A stretch of 13,393 nt of DNA, from NCBI GenBank assembly GCA_900766655.1, contig CAAFWE010000280.1, positions 1-13,393 on the forward strand, written 5' to 3'. A program made the position numbers and the translations under genes. Under the pieces are notes generated by a model. That model made no database searches, was not told where the DNA came from, and worked only from the letters and a program-made list of their open reading frames with translations. Origin of the DNA: an uncultured Alistipes sp. GTDB taxonomy: Bacteria; Bacteroidota; Bacteroidia; Bacteroidales; Rikenellaceae. Below, piece after piece: positions 1 to 5,753 of the stretch; the first letter of the stretch is position 1; every line of letters starts with the position of its first letter.

Positions 1-19
1 CACGACGCTCTTCCGATCT
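1..19 (+). other. Illumina adapter remnant (sequencing artefact)
   Basis: The bases CACGACGCTCTTCCGATCT are identical to the last 19 bases of the Illumina TruSeq universal adapter, which ends exactly at the ligation junction. The organism's own sequence therefore begins at base 20. Nothing here should be translated or used for promoter prediction, and the gene that follows has lost whatever lay upstream. Confidence 0.96.
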
Positions 20-23
20 CGCA

Positions 24-1004
24 ATGGTAATTTCGTTGGCAACCCTCGACCTTAAATCGCTATGGTGGGTGGTGGTTGTAGCAACCCTCGGAACATTCGT
101 TGGCGTATCGCTCTTCGCTCTGTGGGTTATGACCAAATATGTAGCCTACAAATTGCGCCCAGTCTATTCGATGGTATTCTCGCGTGATGTTCACACCGCC
201 GAGATGCTCGACGAGCTGAAGGACAAGCGAGTGGAGGATATATCAAACGAGCTTTCGTCGTGGGCTGATGACAACGACAAGGAGATTGCCCGACTCAAGG
301 ATGTGGAGAAGTTCCGCAAGCAGTACCTCGGCAATGTTGCTCACGAGCTCAAAACCCCTATTTTCAATATTCAGGGCTACATTTCTACACTGCTCGATGG
401 TGGCATCGACGACGAGATGATCAACCGCAAATACCTCGAGCGTGCCGAGAAGAGCGTCAATCGTATGATTAACATCATTCGCGACCTCGACACCATCTCC
501 TCGCTCGAGAACGATATGGAGATGATGAAGTCAGAGACATTCGACATCGTAGCACTCGCCAAGGAGATTGCCGACCAGTGCGAGATGGAGGCAGCAAAGA
601 AGAATATCACCATCACCGTAAAGTTTGCCACAAATCTCCCATCGCGTTTCTGGGTGTCGGCCGACAAGTTCTACATTGGTCAAGTACTCGAGAACCTCAT
701 TATGAACTCGATTCGTTATGGTAAGGATGGTGGCAACACCAAGATTGACTTCCGCGATATGCTCGACAAGATTCTCATCGAGGTCGAGGACAATGGTATC
801 GGTATTGCCAAGGGCGATGCACCACGCGTATTCGAGCGTTTCTACCGCACCGATACTGGTCGCTCGCGTGAGCAGGGTGGCACAGGCCTCGGACTTGCCA
901 TCGTTAAGCACATCGTCGAGGGGCACGGTGAGCGCGTATCGGTACGCAGCGAGTTGGGTGTAGGCTCGACATTTACTTTCACACTCAAAAAGGTTGAGTT
1001 ATAA
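24..1004 (+). CDS. Sensor histidine kinase, 5'-truncated
   Basis: Inner-membrane two-component sensor kinase that would phosphorylate a response regulator, which is not in the window. Numbering from the first available ATG: one transmembrane helix at about 13-36, a charged linker to about 98, a HisKA dimerisation/phosphoacceptor helix with AHELKTP (phosphoacceptor His107), then a HATPase_c domain with the N box ([13 protein letters not shown], Asn224/Asn228), G1 box (DNGIG, Asp256), F box (FERFYR, about 270-275) and G2 box (GGTGLGL, 285-291). All catalytic boxes are intact. Only four genomic bases precede the ATG at 24 before the adapter begins. Related Bacteroidota kinases usually have a first membrane helix further upstream, so this ATG is probably internal and the gene truncated. 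lgt starts 11 bases after the stop, suggesting cotranscription. The type is close to PhoR-like kinases; the stimulus cannot be inferred. Confidence 0.93.
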   Translation: MVISLATLDLKSLWWVVVVATLGTFVGVSLFALWVMTKYVAYKLRPVYSMVFSRDVHTAEMLDELKDKRVEDISNELSSWADDNDKEIARLKDVEKFRKQYLGNVAHELKTPIFNIQGYISTLLDGGIDDEMINRKYLERAEKSVNRMINIIRDLDTISSLENDMEMMKSETFDIVALAKEIADQCEMEAAKKNITITVKFATNLPSRFWVSADKFYIGQVLENLIMNSIRYGKDGGNTKIDFRDMLDKILIEVEDNGIGIAKGDAPRVFERFYRTDTGRSREQGGTGLGLAIVKHIVEGHGERVSVRSELGVGSTFTFTLKKVEL

Positions 1005-1015
1005 CATTTTGCGCA

Positions 1016-1894
1016 ATGAATCTACTGGCCATAGTTTGGGACTTTGATCCTACATTTATCGAGATTTTCGGCTTCGAAATTCGCTGGTACTCGCTATCGT
1101 GGGTAGCGGCGCTTATGTTCGGAGGATGGCTATTCTCCTACTTCTGCAAGAAGGAGGGTAAGCCAGAGGAGGTGTCGGATAGAGCCTTTATGTATATCGC
1201 TCTTGGCACCATCATAGGCGCTCGCCTTGGTCACTGTCTCTTCTACGAGCCAATGGAGTATCTGCGTGAGCCTTGGCGCATCATCACTGGCATCCGCGAG
1301 GGCGGTCTTGCCAGCCACGGTGCCGCCATTGGTATTATCCTCGGTATATGGCTCTCGTCACGCAAGAGCAAGGTCTCAGTGTGGTGGACAGCCGATAGAC
1401 TTGGTATCATCGCACCGTTGAGTGGTGCTATGATTCGCCTCGGCAATCTGTGCAACTCCGAAATCATCGGCAACGAGACTACCGTACCTTGGGGATTCAA
1501 GTTTATGCGACTCTATCCGAATTGGCCCGAGCAGGCTGTGCCTGTGTGCCATCCGACACAGCTTTACGAAGCCATCGCATACTTCCTCTGCTTTGCAATA
1601 CTCTTCGCACTCTACCGCTTCACCTCGGTGACCAAGCGCGAAGGATTCATCTTCGGTGGAGCATTGGTGGGTATATTCCTACCTCGATTCATCATCGAGT
1701 TCGTGAAGATTGATCAAGTGGCATTCGAGCAGGGTATGACATTCAATATGGGACAATGGCTTTCGGTGCCATTCATCCTTATCGGTAGCTCGGTTATGAT
1801 TTGGGCGTGGTATCGTCATAAAAACAACCCCGAGCCACAAGTCGCACATACACAGAGCAAGGAGTCAAAGAAAAAACGACACTTCAAGAAGTAA
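1016..1894 (+). CDS. lgt: Prolipoprotein diacylglyceryl transferase
   Basis: Integral inner-membrane enzyme that moves a diacylglyceryl group from phosphatidylglycerol to the lipobox cysteine of prolipoproteins, the first step of lipoprotein maturation. The 292 residues match the usual Lgt length. Visible signature pieces: RWYSL near residue 25 (conserved Tyr), REGGLASHG ending at His101 (aligns with the essential His103 of E. coli), the RLGNLCNSE segment at 141-149 (the Lgt signature Arg/Asn/Glu), HPTQLYE at 179-185, and the late Arg/Glu pair in PRFIIEF (Arg224, Glu228). Several hydrophobic helices lie between these. The C-terminal tail is rich in lysine and presumably cytoplasmic. The stop TAA shares its last base with the ATG of the next gene, so translation is probably coupled. 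Two lipoproteins encoded further along the window (5125-5715 and the 8175-11519 product) would be its substrates. Confidence 0.97.
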   Translation: MNLLAIVWDFDPTFIEIFGFEIRWYSLSWVAALMFGGWLFSYFCKKEGKPEEVSDRAFMYIALGTIIGARLGHCLFYEPMEYLREPWRIITGIREGGLASHGAAIGIILGIWLSSRKSKVSVWWTADRLGIIAPLSGAMIRLGNLCNSEIIGNETTVPWGFKFMRLYPNWPEQAVPVCHPTQLYEAIAYFLCFAILFALYRFTSVTKREGFIFGGALVGIFLPRFIIEFVKIDQVAFEQGMTFNMGQWLSVPFILIGSSVMIWAWYRHKNNPEPQVAHTQSKESKKKRHFKK

Positions 1895-2793
1895 TGAAAC
1901 AGCAAGTTGACAATCTTATAGCAAATATCCTTCTTAACGAGGGAGAGGTGTGTCTGCCACAGGTAGGCACACTGATTTTAGTGCGCGTTGCCGCAAAGTT
2001 CGTCTCGAAGAACGAGTTGCAGAGTCCTCGTCGCGAACTGCGATTCACACGCGAGGAGCGTGGCACAAGCCTTGTAGCGCACATCAAAAGGGTAGCGTCA
2101 CTCTCCGACGAGCGTGCCGCAGATATCTATGCCGAGTGGCGCAATCAGTCGCTCCGCAACGACATCCTCACAATCGGAGGGGTATGTAGCGTCGAGAATA
2201 GCAAGGTGAGTGTCGATGGCAAATTCGAGACCATAGCCAATCCCGATGCTGCAAGCACCATCAAAGTGACACCTCGCAAGGGTAACCTTATATATATATT
2301 AGCGTCGTTGATAGTTCTCATTGGCTTGGGCGCGGGTGGTTACCTTCTCTACTCGAGCGGAAAGCTCAACTCGCTCCTTGCAAAGCAAGAGACCAAGATT
2401 GAGAGTGGCGACATCACAATCACTATCGAGCCAATCCCTACCGAGACTGCAATAACCGAAGTTACAGAGACTATTACAGAGGTTCAGGCTCCAGATAGCA
2501 TTGCACAAGCAACACCCGCAGAGGAGGTTGTGGCACAGCCAGCAACACATCCTATGACCAAGGGGCGCAGCTATGCTGTTTGGGGAGTATATACCGAACT
2601 CAAAAATGCCGAGAGTGCCAAGGCGTGGTTGGCTACCAAATACCCTGAAATCGATGCTCGAATCTACGAGTACGATGGTCGTTATATGGTGGCTCTTTGC
2701 GAATTGGCATCGCGCAATGCTTGCGGTAAGCAGGTATCAGCGTGGAAGGCAAAGTCCAAGAATTTCCAAAGCGTGTGGGTATATACTCGATAA
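1894..2793 (+). CDS. HU-CCDC81-like / transmembrane / SPOR-domain protein
   Basis: A bitopic membrane protein of 299 residues. Residues 1 to about 118 look like the prokaryotic HU-CCDC81 fold (N-terminal VDNLIANILLNEGEVCLPQVG, the typical 'domain 1' opening, then a second half with ILTIGGVCSV). One transmembrane helix follows at about 131-152 after a basic stretch (TPRKG). Residues about 165-220 are a low-complexity Thr/Glu/Pro/Ala linker. The C-terminus from about 224 (RSYAVWGVYTELKNAESAKAWL and the closing SVWVYTR) resembles a SPOR domain, a fold that binds denuded peptidoglycan at division sites. The expected topology is HU-like domain in the cytoplasm and SPOR in the periplasm. The HU-CCDC81 family is known, and comparative genomics has proposed that such fusions tether chromosome or scaffold to the septum. 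Function here is inferred, not shown. The ATG overlaps the lgt stop by one base. Confidence 0.88.
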   Translation: MKQQVDNLIANILLNEGEVCLPQVGTLILVRVAAKFVSKNELQSPRRELRFTREERGTSLVAHIKRVASLSDERAADIYAEWRNQSLRNDILTIGGVCSVENSKVSVDGKFETIANPDAASTIKVTPRKGNLIYILASLIVLIGLGAGGYLLYSSGKLNSLLAKQETKIESGDITITIEPIPTETAITEVTETITEVQAPDSIAQATPAEEVVAQPATHPMTKGRSYAVWGVYTELKNAESAKAWLATKYPEIDARIYEYDGRYMVALCELASRNACGKQVSAWKAKSKNFQSVWVYTR

Positions 2794-2796
2794 CGA

Positions 2797-3273
2797 ATGA
2801 GGCTGGCTGAGCTAATAACCAAGACGATAGACGCACTCTACCTAAAGCCATTACGTAGGGTAGTGCCACAGCCATTGTTTCGTTATTTGGCTTGTGGCGC
2901 AACCACCGCACTGCTCGATGCGGTGTGGTACTATCTCCTCTACCACTACCTCATTTGCGAAAGGGTAGTCGAGGTGGGGTGCGTGGCCATATCGCCCCAT
3001 ATAGCAGCCTTGATTGTAGTCTTTCCGATAACCTTCTTTACGGGATTTTTGCTCAACCGCAATGTCGCTTTTCACGCTACACACATATCCACTGCACCAC
3101 AGTTGGCAAAATATGCCTTGACAGTGGTGGGATCGATAGCGCTAAACTACGCTTGTATGAAGCTATTTGTCGATTGGTGCAACCTGTGGGCAACCCCTTC
3201 AAAGATGCTTACAACCATCGTCTGCGCTGCATATAGCTTCATCGCAGGCCGCTATTTCACCTTCAAAGGGTAA
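2797..3273 (+). CDS. GtrA-family four-helix membrane protein
   Basis: A 158-residue polytopic membrane protein with four hydrophobic helices at about 29-50, 66-86, 103-125 and 134-153, the layout of the GtrA/DPMS family. Family-type motifs are visible: FRYLACGATTALLDAVWYYLL in the first helix, FLLNRNVAF after the second (usual pattern FxxNRxxxF), KYALTVVGSIALNY in the third and SFIAGRYFTFKG closing the protein. GtrA proteins are thought to carry or flip undecaprenyl-linked sugars for O-antigen or wall glycosylation, but no glycosyltransferase is adjacent here, so the substrate is unknown. The start lies 3 bases behind the previous stop, which makes it the last gene of the left operon. No clear hairpin terminator was seen directly behind it; the next feature is the tRNA promoter. 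Confidence 0.9.
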   Translation: MRLAELITKTIDALYLKPLRRVVPQPLFRYLACGATTALLDAVWYYLLYHYLICERVVEVGCVAISPHIAALIVVFPITFFTGFLLNRNVAFHATHISTAPQLAKYALTVVGSIALNYACMKLFVDWCNLWATPSKMLTTIVCAAYSFIAGRYFTFKG

Positions 3274-3300
3274 GATTTTTGAAATTTTATTGCAATAATT

Positions 3301-3331
3301 TTTGCATTGTTGCGAAAAAGCGTTATCTTTG
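3301..3331 (+). promoter_or_regulatory. Bacteroidota-type promoter of tRNA-Ser
   Basis: TTTG at 3301-3304, a gap of exactly 19 bases, and TATCTTTG at 3324-3331 match the Bacteroidota primary-sigma consensus (TTTG-N19-TAnnTTTG). The tRNA starts 28 bases after the -7 element, so transcription would begin with a short 5' leader. Confidence 0.85.
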
Positions 3332-3358
3332 CACACCTTTTAAGGGTTACAGCACTAC

Positions 3359-3445
3359 GGAGAGTTGGGTGAGTGGCTGAAACCAGCAGTTTGCTAAACT
3401 GCCGATATCGTAAGGTATCCACTGGTTCGAATCCAGTACTCTCCG
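3359..3445 (+). tRNA. tRNA-Ser (anticodon GCU)
   Basis: A complete class II tRNA of 87 bases. The acceptor stem GGAGAGT (3359-3365) pairs fully with ACTCTCC (3438-3444), followed by discriminator G3445. The anticodon arm CAGTTTGCTAAACTG shows anticodon GCT in the loop, reading AGC/AGU serine codons. A long variable arm follows (about 3402-3420, centred on TATCGTAAGGTA), as expected for tRNA-Ser. The T arm is ACTGG-TTCGAAT-CCAGT (3421-3437). The 3' CCA is not encoded (GCAAAC follows), so CCA must be added after transcription. It sits behind a consensus promoter and before a hairpin terminator. Confidence 0.97.
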
Positions 3446-3506
3446 CAAACAAGAAACGAAGCAAGAAGATGTCGAAAGACATCTTCTTTGTTTATGCATA
3501 TCATAG
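3430..3506 (+). repeat. Direct repeat copy 1: tRNA-Ser 3' end plus hairpin
   Basis: This 77-base unit begins inside the T loop of the intact tRNA gene and comprises the 20-base tail AATCCAGTACTCTCCGCAAA (3430-3449), a purine-rich spacer, the 11-bp hairpin and a trailing TTTGTTTATGCATATCATAG. The same order of elements recurs at 3650-3724. Confidence 0.85.
3463..3493 (+). terminator. Intrinsic terminator of tRNA-Ser
   Basis: A perfect 11-bp stem (AAGAAGATGTC at 3463-3473 with GACATCTTCTT at 3478-3488) closed by a GAAA tetraloop and followed by TTGTTT. It lies 17 bases behind the tRNA and is well placed to end its transcript. Confidence 0.8.
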
Positions 3507-3543
3507 AACAAGCTTGTTTGTGAGATGAAATGCATAAACAAAG
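3486..3543. repeat. Long inverted repeat behind the tRNA terminator
   Basis: Perfect 14-base arms CTTTGTTTATGCAT (3486-3499) and ATGCATAAACAAAG (3530-3543) enclose 30 bases with a perfect 12-base palindrome AACAAGCTTGTT (3507-3518) at their centre. Together with the adjoining terminator hairpin the stretch 3463-3545 is almost wholly self-complementary. Its role is unknown; it may be the remnant of a small palindromic mobile element. Confidence 0.75.
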
Positions 3544-3625
3544 ATACAGTTGCGAAGCAACTTCTTGCGCAGTGAATTGGTTGCAAGGGCCCCGCGGCGA
3601 GCGGAAGGGAAAGGCGTTAAACGAA

Positions 3626-3640
3626 GCAGATATTATCTGC
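3626..3640. repeat. Short palindrome GCAGATA-T-TATCTGC
   Basis: A perfect 7-bp inverted repeat around a single central T, sitting directly in front of the second tRNA-tail copy. The rest of 3546-3625 contains no supportable gene: only a weak small hairpin (GTTGCGAAGCAAC) and a GC-rich patch (GGGCCCCGCGG) that stands out from the surrounding DNA. Confidence 0.55.
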
Positions 3641-3649
3641 GTAGTAGCC

Positions 3650-3724
3650 AATCCAGTACTCTCCGCAAAGAGCACGAAGGAAGAAGATGTCTTTCGACAT
3701 CTTCTTTGTTTGTGTATATCATAG
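3650..3724 (+). repeat. Direct repeat copy 2: tRNA-Ser 3' tail plus hairpin
   Basis: The bases 3650-3669 are identical over 20 bases to the 3' end of the intact tRNA-Ser (3430-3449). A variant spacer, the same 11-bp hairpin stem and TTTGTTTGTGTATATCATAG follow. The 5' half of the T arm and everything before it are missing (GTAGCC stands where GGTTCG should be), so it cannot fold as a tRNA. Together with its 5' flank (from 3638) it shares 30 bases with copy 3, with two mismatches. Confidence 0.85.
3681..3711 (+). terminator. Second hairpin, loop inverted relative to the first
   Basis: AAGAAGATGTC (3681-3691) pairs perfectly with GACATCTTCTT (3696-3706) around a TTTC loop, followed by TGTTTG. 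The stem is identical to that at 3463-3488, but the loop is the exact reverse complement (TTTC instead of GAAA). It may still act as a terminator. Confidence 0.65.
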
Positions 3725-3726
3725 TA

Positions 3727-3756
3727 TGCGCAGTAGCCAATCCGGTACTCTCCGCA
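3727..3756 (+). repeat. tRNA-Ser 3' tail, copy 3
   Basis: This 30-base segment matches 3638-3667 with two differences (T/C and A/G). Its last 18 bases (3739-3756) are the 3' end of tRNA-Ser with one change, AATCCGG instead of AATCCAG. Unlike copies 1 and 2 it is followed by a different terminator, which might be the original one of the tRNA gene. Confidence 0.8.
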
Positions 3757-3758
3757 CT

Positions 3759-3783
3759 AAAGAGTGCCTCGGCACTTTTTTTG
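3759..3783 (+). terminator. Intrinsic terminator closing the repeat region
   Basis: AGTGC (3763-3767) pairs with GCACT (3772-3776) around CTCG. The stem extends through a G-T wobble and A-T pairs into the flanking AAA and the run of seven or more T. This is a typical strong intrinsic terminator directly behind tRNA-tail copy 3. Confidence 0.8.
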
Positions 3784-3824
3784 TATCTGCGTGTGCTCGA
3801 TCCCATCTATTGCGAGGTTTCGAT

Positions 3825-3855
3825 TTTGTTAATTCTCTGTTTTTTACTACCTTTG
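3825..3855 (+). promoter_or_regulatory. Bacteroidota-type promoter of the SGNH hydrolase gene
   Basis: TTTG at 3825-3828, exactly 19 bases, then TACCTTTG at 3848-3855. This matches the TTTG-N19-TAnnTTTG consensus. The start codon lies 26 bases behind the -7 element, leaving a short A-rich leader without an obvious Shine-Dalgarno sequence. Confidence 0.82.
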
Positions 3856-3881
3856 TAAAAATTTAACAAAACCAATAACCT

Positions 3882-4973
3882 ATGAAAAGATCAATCACTC
3901 TATCGATTATCGCAATCGTAATTGCGATGTTTGCAGTGTCGGAGGCTTCAGCGCAGAAGAAGAGCTATCCACGCAAATATGTCGACGCATCGACTTTCAC
4001 TGTAATCAACAAGGTGCAAGATGACGGAATGGCATTCAAGCGTCTCAATGCTGAACAATTCTCGGCACCTAAATCGCTCGAGAATAGCAGCACAGGTATT
4101 GCCATACTTTTTCGCACCGACAGCCGCTTCATCGAGGCTCGCTGGACCACATCGAGCAAAAAGGTGGGTAGCAATATGACACCTATCTTCCATAGCGGTC
4201 TCGACCTCTACATCCGCGAAAATGGCGAGTGGGTGTTTGCAGGCGTTGCTCGTCCTAAGTTCAACAGCAACGAGCACAGCTCCATAATCGCAAACAGGAT
4301 GGCCGATGGTATGAAGGAGTGTATGCTCTATCTGCCAATGTTCAATTGCGTGACCAAGCTCGAAATAGGCATCAGTCCTAAGGCAACCATCGAGGCTATA
4401 CCTTCGCCATTCAAGTACAAGATTGTGTTCGTAGGCTCGAGCATCACCCACGGTGCCTCGGCAGCACGTCCAGGCGCATCCTACGTTGCACGAATGGGCC
4501 GTGCGCTCAATGCTGAGTCGCCAAACATCGGCCTCAGCGGACGCTGCAAGCTCGACGACTACTTTGCAAACATCGTGTGCGCAAGCAAGGCCGACGCCTA
4601 TATTTTCGACACATTCTCGAACTCGACTGCCAAGCAGATTGACGAGCGTCTCTACAACTTCGTAAAGCGCATCACCGAGGCTCATCCAGGCAAGCCGATG
4701 ATATTCTTGCAGACCCTCAAGCGCGATATCGGTCACTTCAACCTCGGCTCACGCAAGCGCAATGACGACCAGCGCGAGGCAGCAGTGAAGGGTATGGCTC
4801 GCGTATGCAAGGAGTTTAAGAATGTCTACTTTATCAACCCTGGTATCTACGCTGGCGAGGATCACGAGGGTACAATCGATGGAACACACCTCAATGACCT
4901 CGGCGTACAGCGCACACTCGACAATGCACTGCCAAAGATTAAGAAGATTCTCAAGAAGTACAAGATTAAGTAG
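3882..4973 (+). CDS. Secreted SGNH/GDSL hydrolase (GxDLY type)
   Basis: A 363-residue exported hydrolase. An N-terminal signal peptide (MKRSITLSIIAIVIAMFAVSEASAQ) suggests cleavage after ASA, near residue 24. The N-terminal beta domain carries the GLDLY motif (106-110) that defines the SGNH_N 'GxDLY' family. The catalytic Lipase_GDSL_3-like domain starts at about 178 with block I as VGSSIT (nucleophile Ser187 by position; the usual GDS is GSS). NIGLSG at 215-220 gives the block II glycine, DTFSN at 243-247 the DxxxN form of block III, and DGTHLNDLG (Asp333, His336) the catalytic Asp/His pair. Family members are mostly carbohydrate esterases or deacetylases acting in the periplasm or outside the cell; the substrate here is unknown. 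The gene has its own promoter and terminator and is probably monocistronic. Confidence 0.92.
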   Translation: MKRSITLSIIAIVIAMFAVSEASAQKKSYPRKYVDASTFTVINKVQDDGMAFKRLNAEQFSAPKSLENSSTGIAILFRTDSRFIEARWTTSSKKVGSNMTPIFHSGLDLYIRENGEWVFAGVARPKFNSNEHSSIIANRMADGMKECMLYLPMFNCVTKLEIGISPKATIEAIPSPFKYKIVFVGSSITHGASAARPGASYVARMGRALNAESPNIGLSGRCKLDDYFANIVCASKADAYIFDTFSNSTAKQIDERLYNFVKRITEAHPGKPMIFLQTLKRDIGHFNLGSRKRNDDQREAAVKGMARVCKEFKNVYFINPGIYAGEDHEGTIDGTHLNDLGVQRTLDNALPKIKKILKKYKIK

Positions 4974-4994
4974 GCAACCCCTACCTAAACAGAC

Positions 4995-5023
4995 AAGGCC
5001 GAGTTTTTGCTCGGCCTTTTTTT
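4995..5023 (+). terminator. Intrinsic terminator of the SGNH hydrolase gene
   Basis: A perfect 9-bp stem AAGGCCGAG (4995-5003) with CTCGGCCTT (5010-5018), loop TTTTTG, and a T run to 5023, starting 21 bases behind the stop codon. Confidence 0.92.
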
Positions 5024-5078
5024 GCAGTTTTCGGAGAAAAAAGCGTCATTGCGTAGCAATGTTATCGAAAAAAATAAC

Positions 5079-5086
5079 TACCTTTG
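5079..5086 (+). promoter_or_regulatory. Probable -7 element upstream of the Skp-like gene
   Basis: TACCTTTG matches the TAnnTTTG -7 consensus and lies 38 bases before the likely start codon. No convincing TTTG is present 19-21 bases upstream, so only the -7 half is supported. It is the only promoter candidate for the downstream gene set (Skp-like lipoprotein, cdaA, perhaps the DUF1846 gene). Confidence 0.6.
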
Positions 5087-5124
5087 TGCGTTATAGTGAA
5101 AAACAATAAAAACAGATAATGACT

Positions 5125-5715
5125 ATGAAAAAGATTTTTATCGCAGCCTTGGCAGTTTTGGCTTTTGTGGGTTGCAACAACGAGAAGAAGACAAACAATG
5201 CTGAGGAGGTTGCAACTGAGAATGTTGCAGTAGTATCGTCGAGCGACATCGCTTTTGTCAATGTTGAGTATGTATTGGCACAGAGCGAGATTGTGAAGAC
5301 CGAGGGTGAGGCTCTCCGTCTCAAGACCGAGAAGACTCAGCAGAAGTTGGCTAAGCGTGAGCAGAATCTCCAGAACGAGATGCAGCAGCTTGCCGAGAAG
5401 TATCAGAAGGGTTTGATTACCACTCGCGATGCACAGAGCAAGGAGCAGGATTTGCAGAAGCGTGCAGCAGCATTGCAGACACAGATTCAGAAGGAGGGTA
5501 AGGAGCTCGAGGAGGAGAACTTCGTATTCCAGAATCGTCTTAACGACCTCGTAATGCGTGCTATTCAGGCTATCAATGCCGACAAAAAGTACAAGATGGT
5601 CGTGCAGGCAACTGCTCTCTTGGATGCTGACGAGTCGCTCAACATCTCGGATGCTGTTTTGGCCAAGGTAAACGAGCTCTACGCAGCCGAGAAGGCCGAG
5701 AGCGCAAAGAAGTAA
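5125..5715 (+). CDS. Skp/OmpH-family lipoprotein (periplasmic chaperone-like)
   Basis: About 196 residues. I chose ATG 5125 (MKKIFIAALAVLAFVGCNN) rather than the ATG two codons earlier because it gives a compact signal peptide; the alternative start 5119 is possible. The signal ends in a lipobox (FVGC, lipidated Cys17 in this numbering), so the protein should be an Lgt substrate anchored in a membrane. After a short linker the OmpH-like core begins with DIAFVNVEYVLAQSE. A long Gln/Glu/Lys-rich coiled coil of roughly 95 residues (the Skp 'tentacle') follows, and then the returning strand KYKMVVQATALLDADESLNISDAVLAKVNELY. Skp chaperones hold unfolded outer-membrane proteins in the periplasm and are normally soluble; a lipid-anchored form is less usual. 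cdaA starts 38 bases downstream. Confidence 0.9.
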   Translation: MKKIFIAALAVLAFVGCNNEKKTNNAEEVATENVAVVSSSDIAFVNVEYVLAQSEIVKTEGEALRLKTEKTQQKLAKREQNLQNEMQQLAEKYQKGLITTRDAQSKEQDLQKRAAALQTQIQKEGKELEEENFVFQNRLNDLVMRAIQAINADKKYKMVVQATALLDADESLNISDAVLAKVNELYAAEKAESAKK

Positions 5716-5753
5716 TCAACCGAAGCGTCAAAAAAAGAAAAGGGTAGGGAGTT

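Noticed and set aside
3252..3675. - strand small proteins such as those containing AESTGFEPV or GEYWIRTSG
   Set aside because: These are the familiar spurious translations from the antisense strand of tRNA-Ser genes and their copied tails; no real protein is implied.
3430..3756. CRISPR array suggested by repeated units with spacers
   Set aside because: Only two to three units with unequal spacing, the repeat is clearly the tRNA 3' end, and no cas gene is present.
3948..4736. - strand open frame of 262 codons inside the SGNH hydrolase gene
   Set aside because: It is antisense to a gene with signal peptide, GxDLY and GDSL blocks, has no promoter, and its translation shows no domain.
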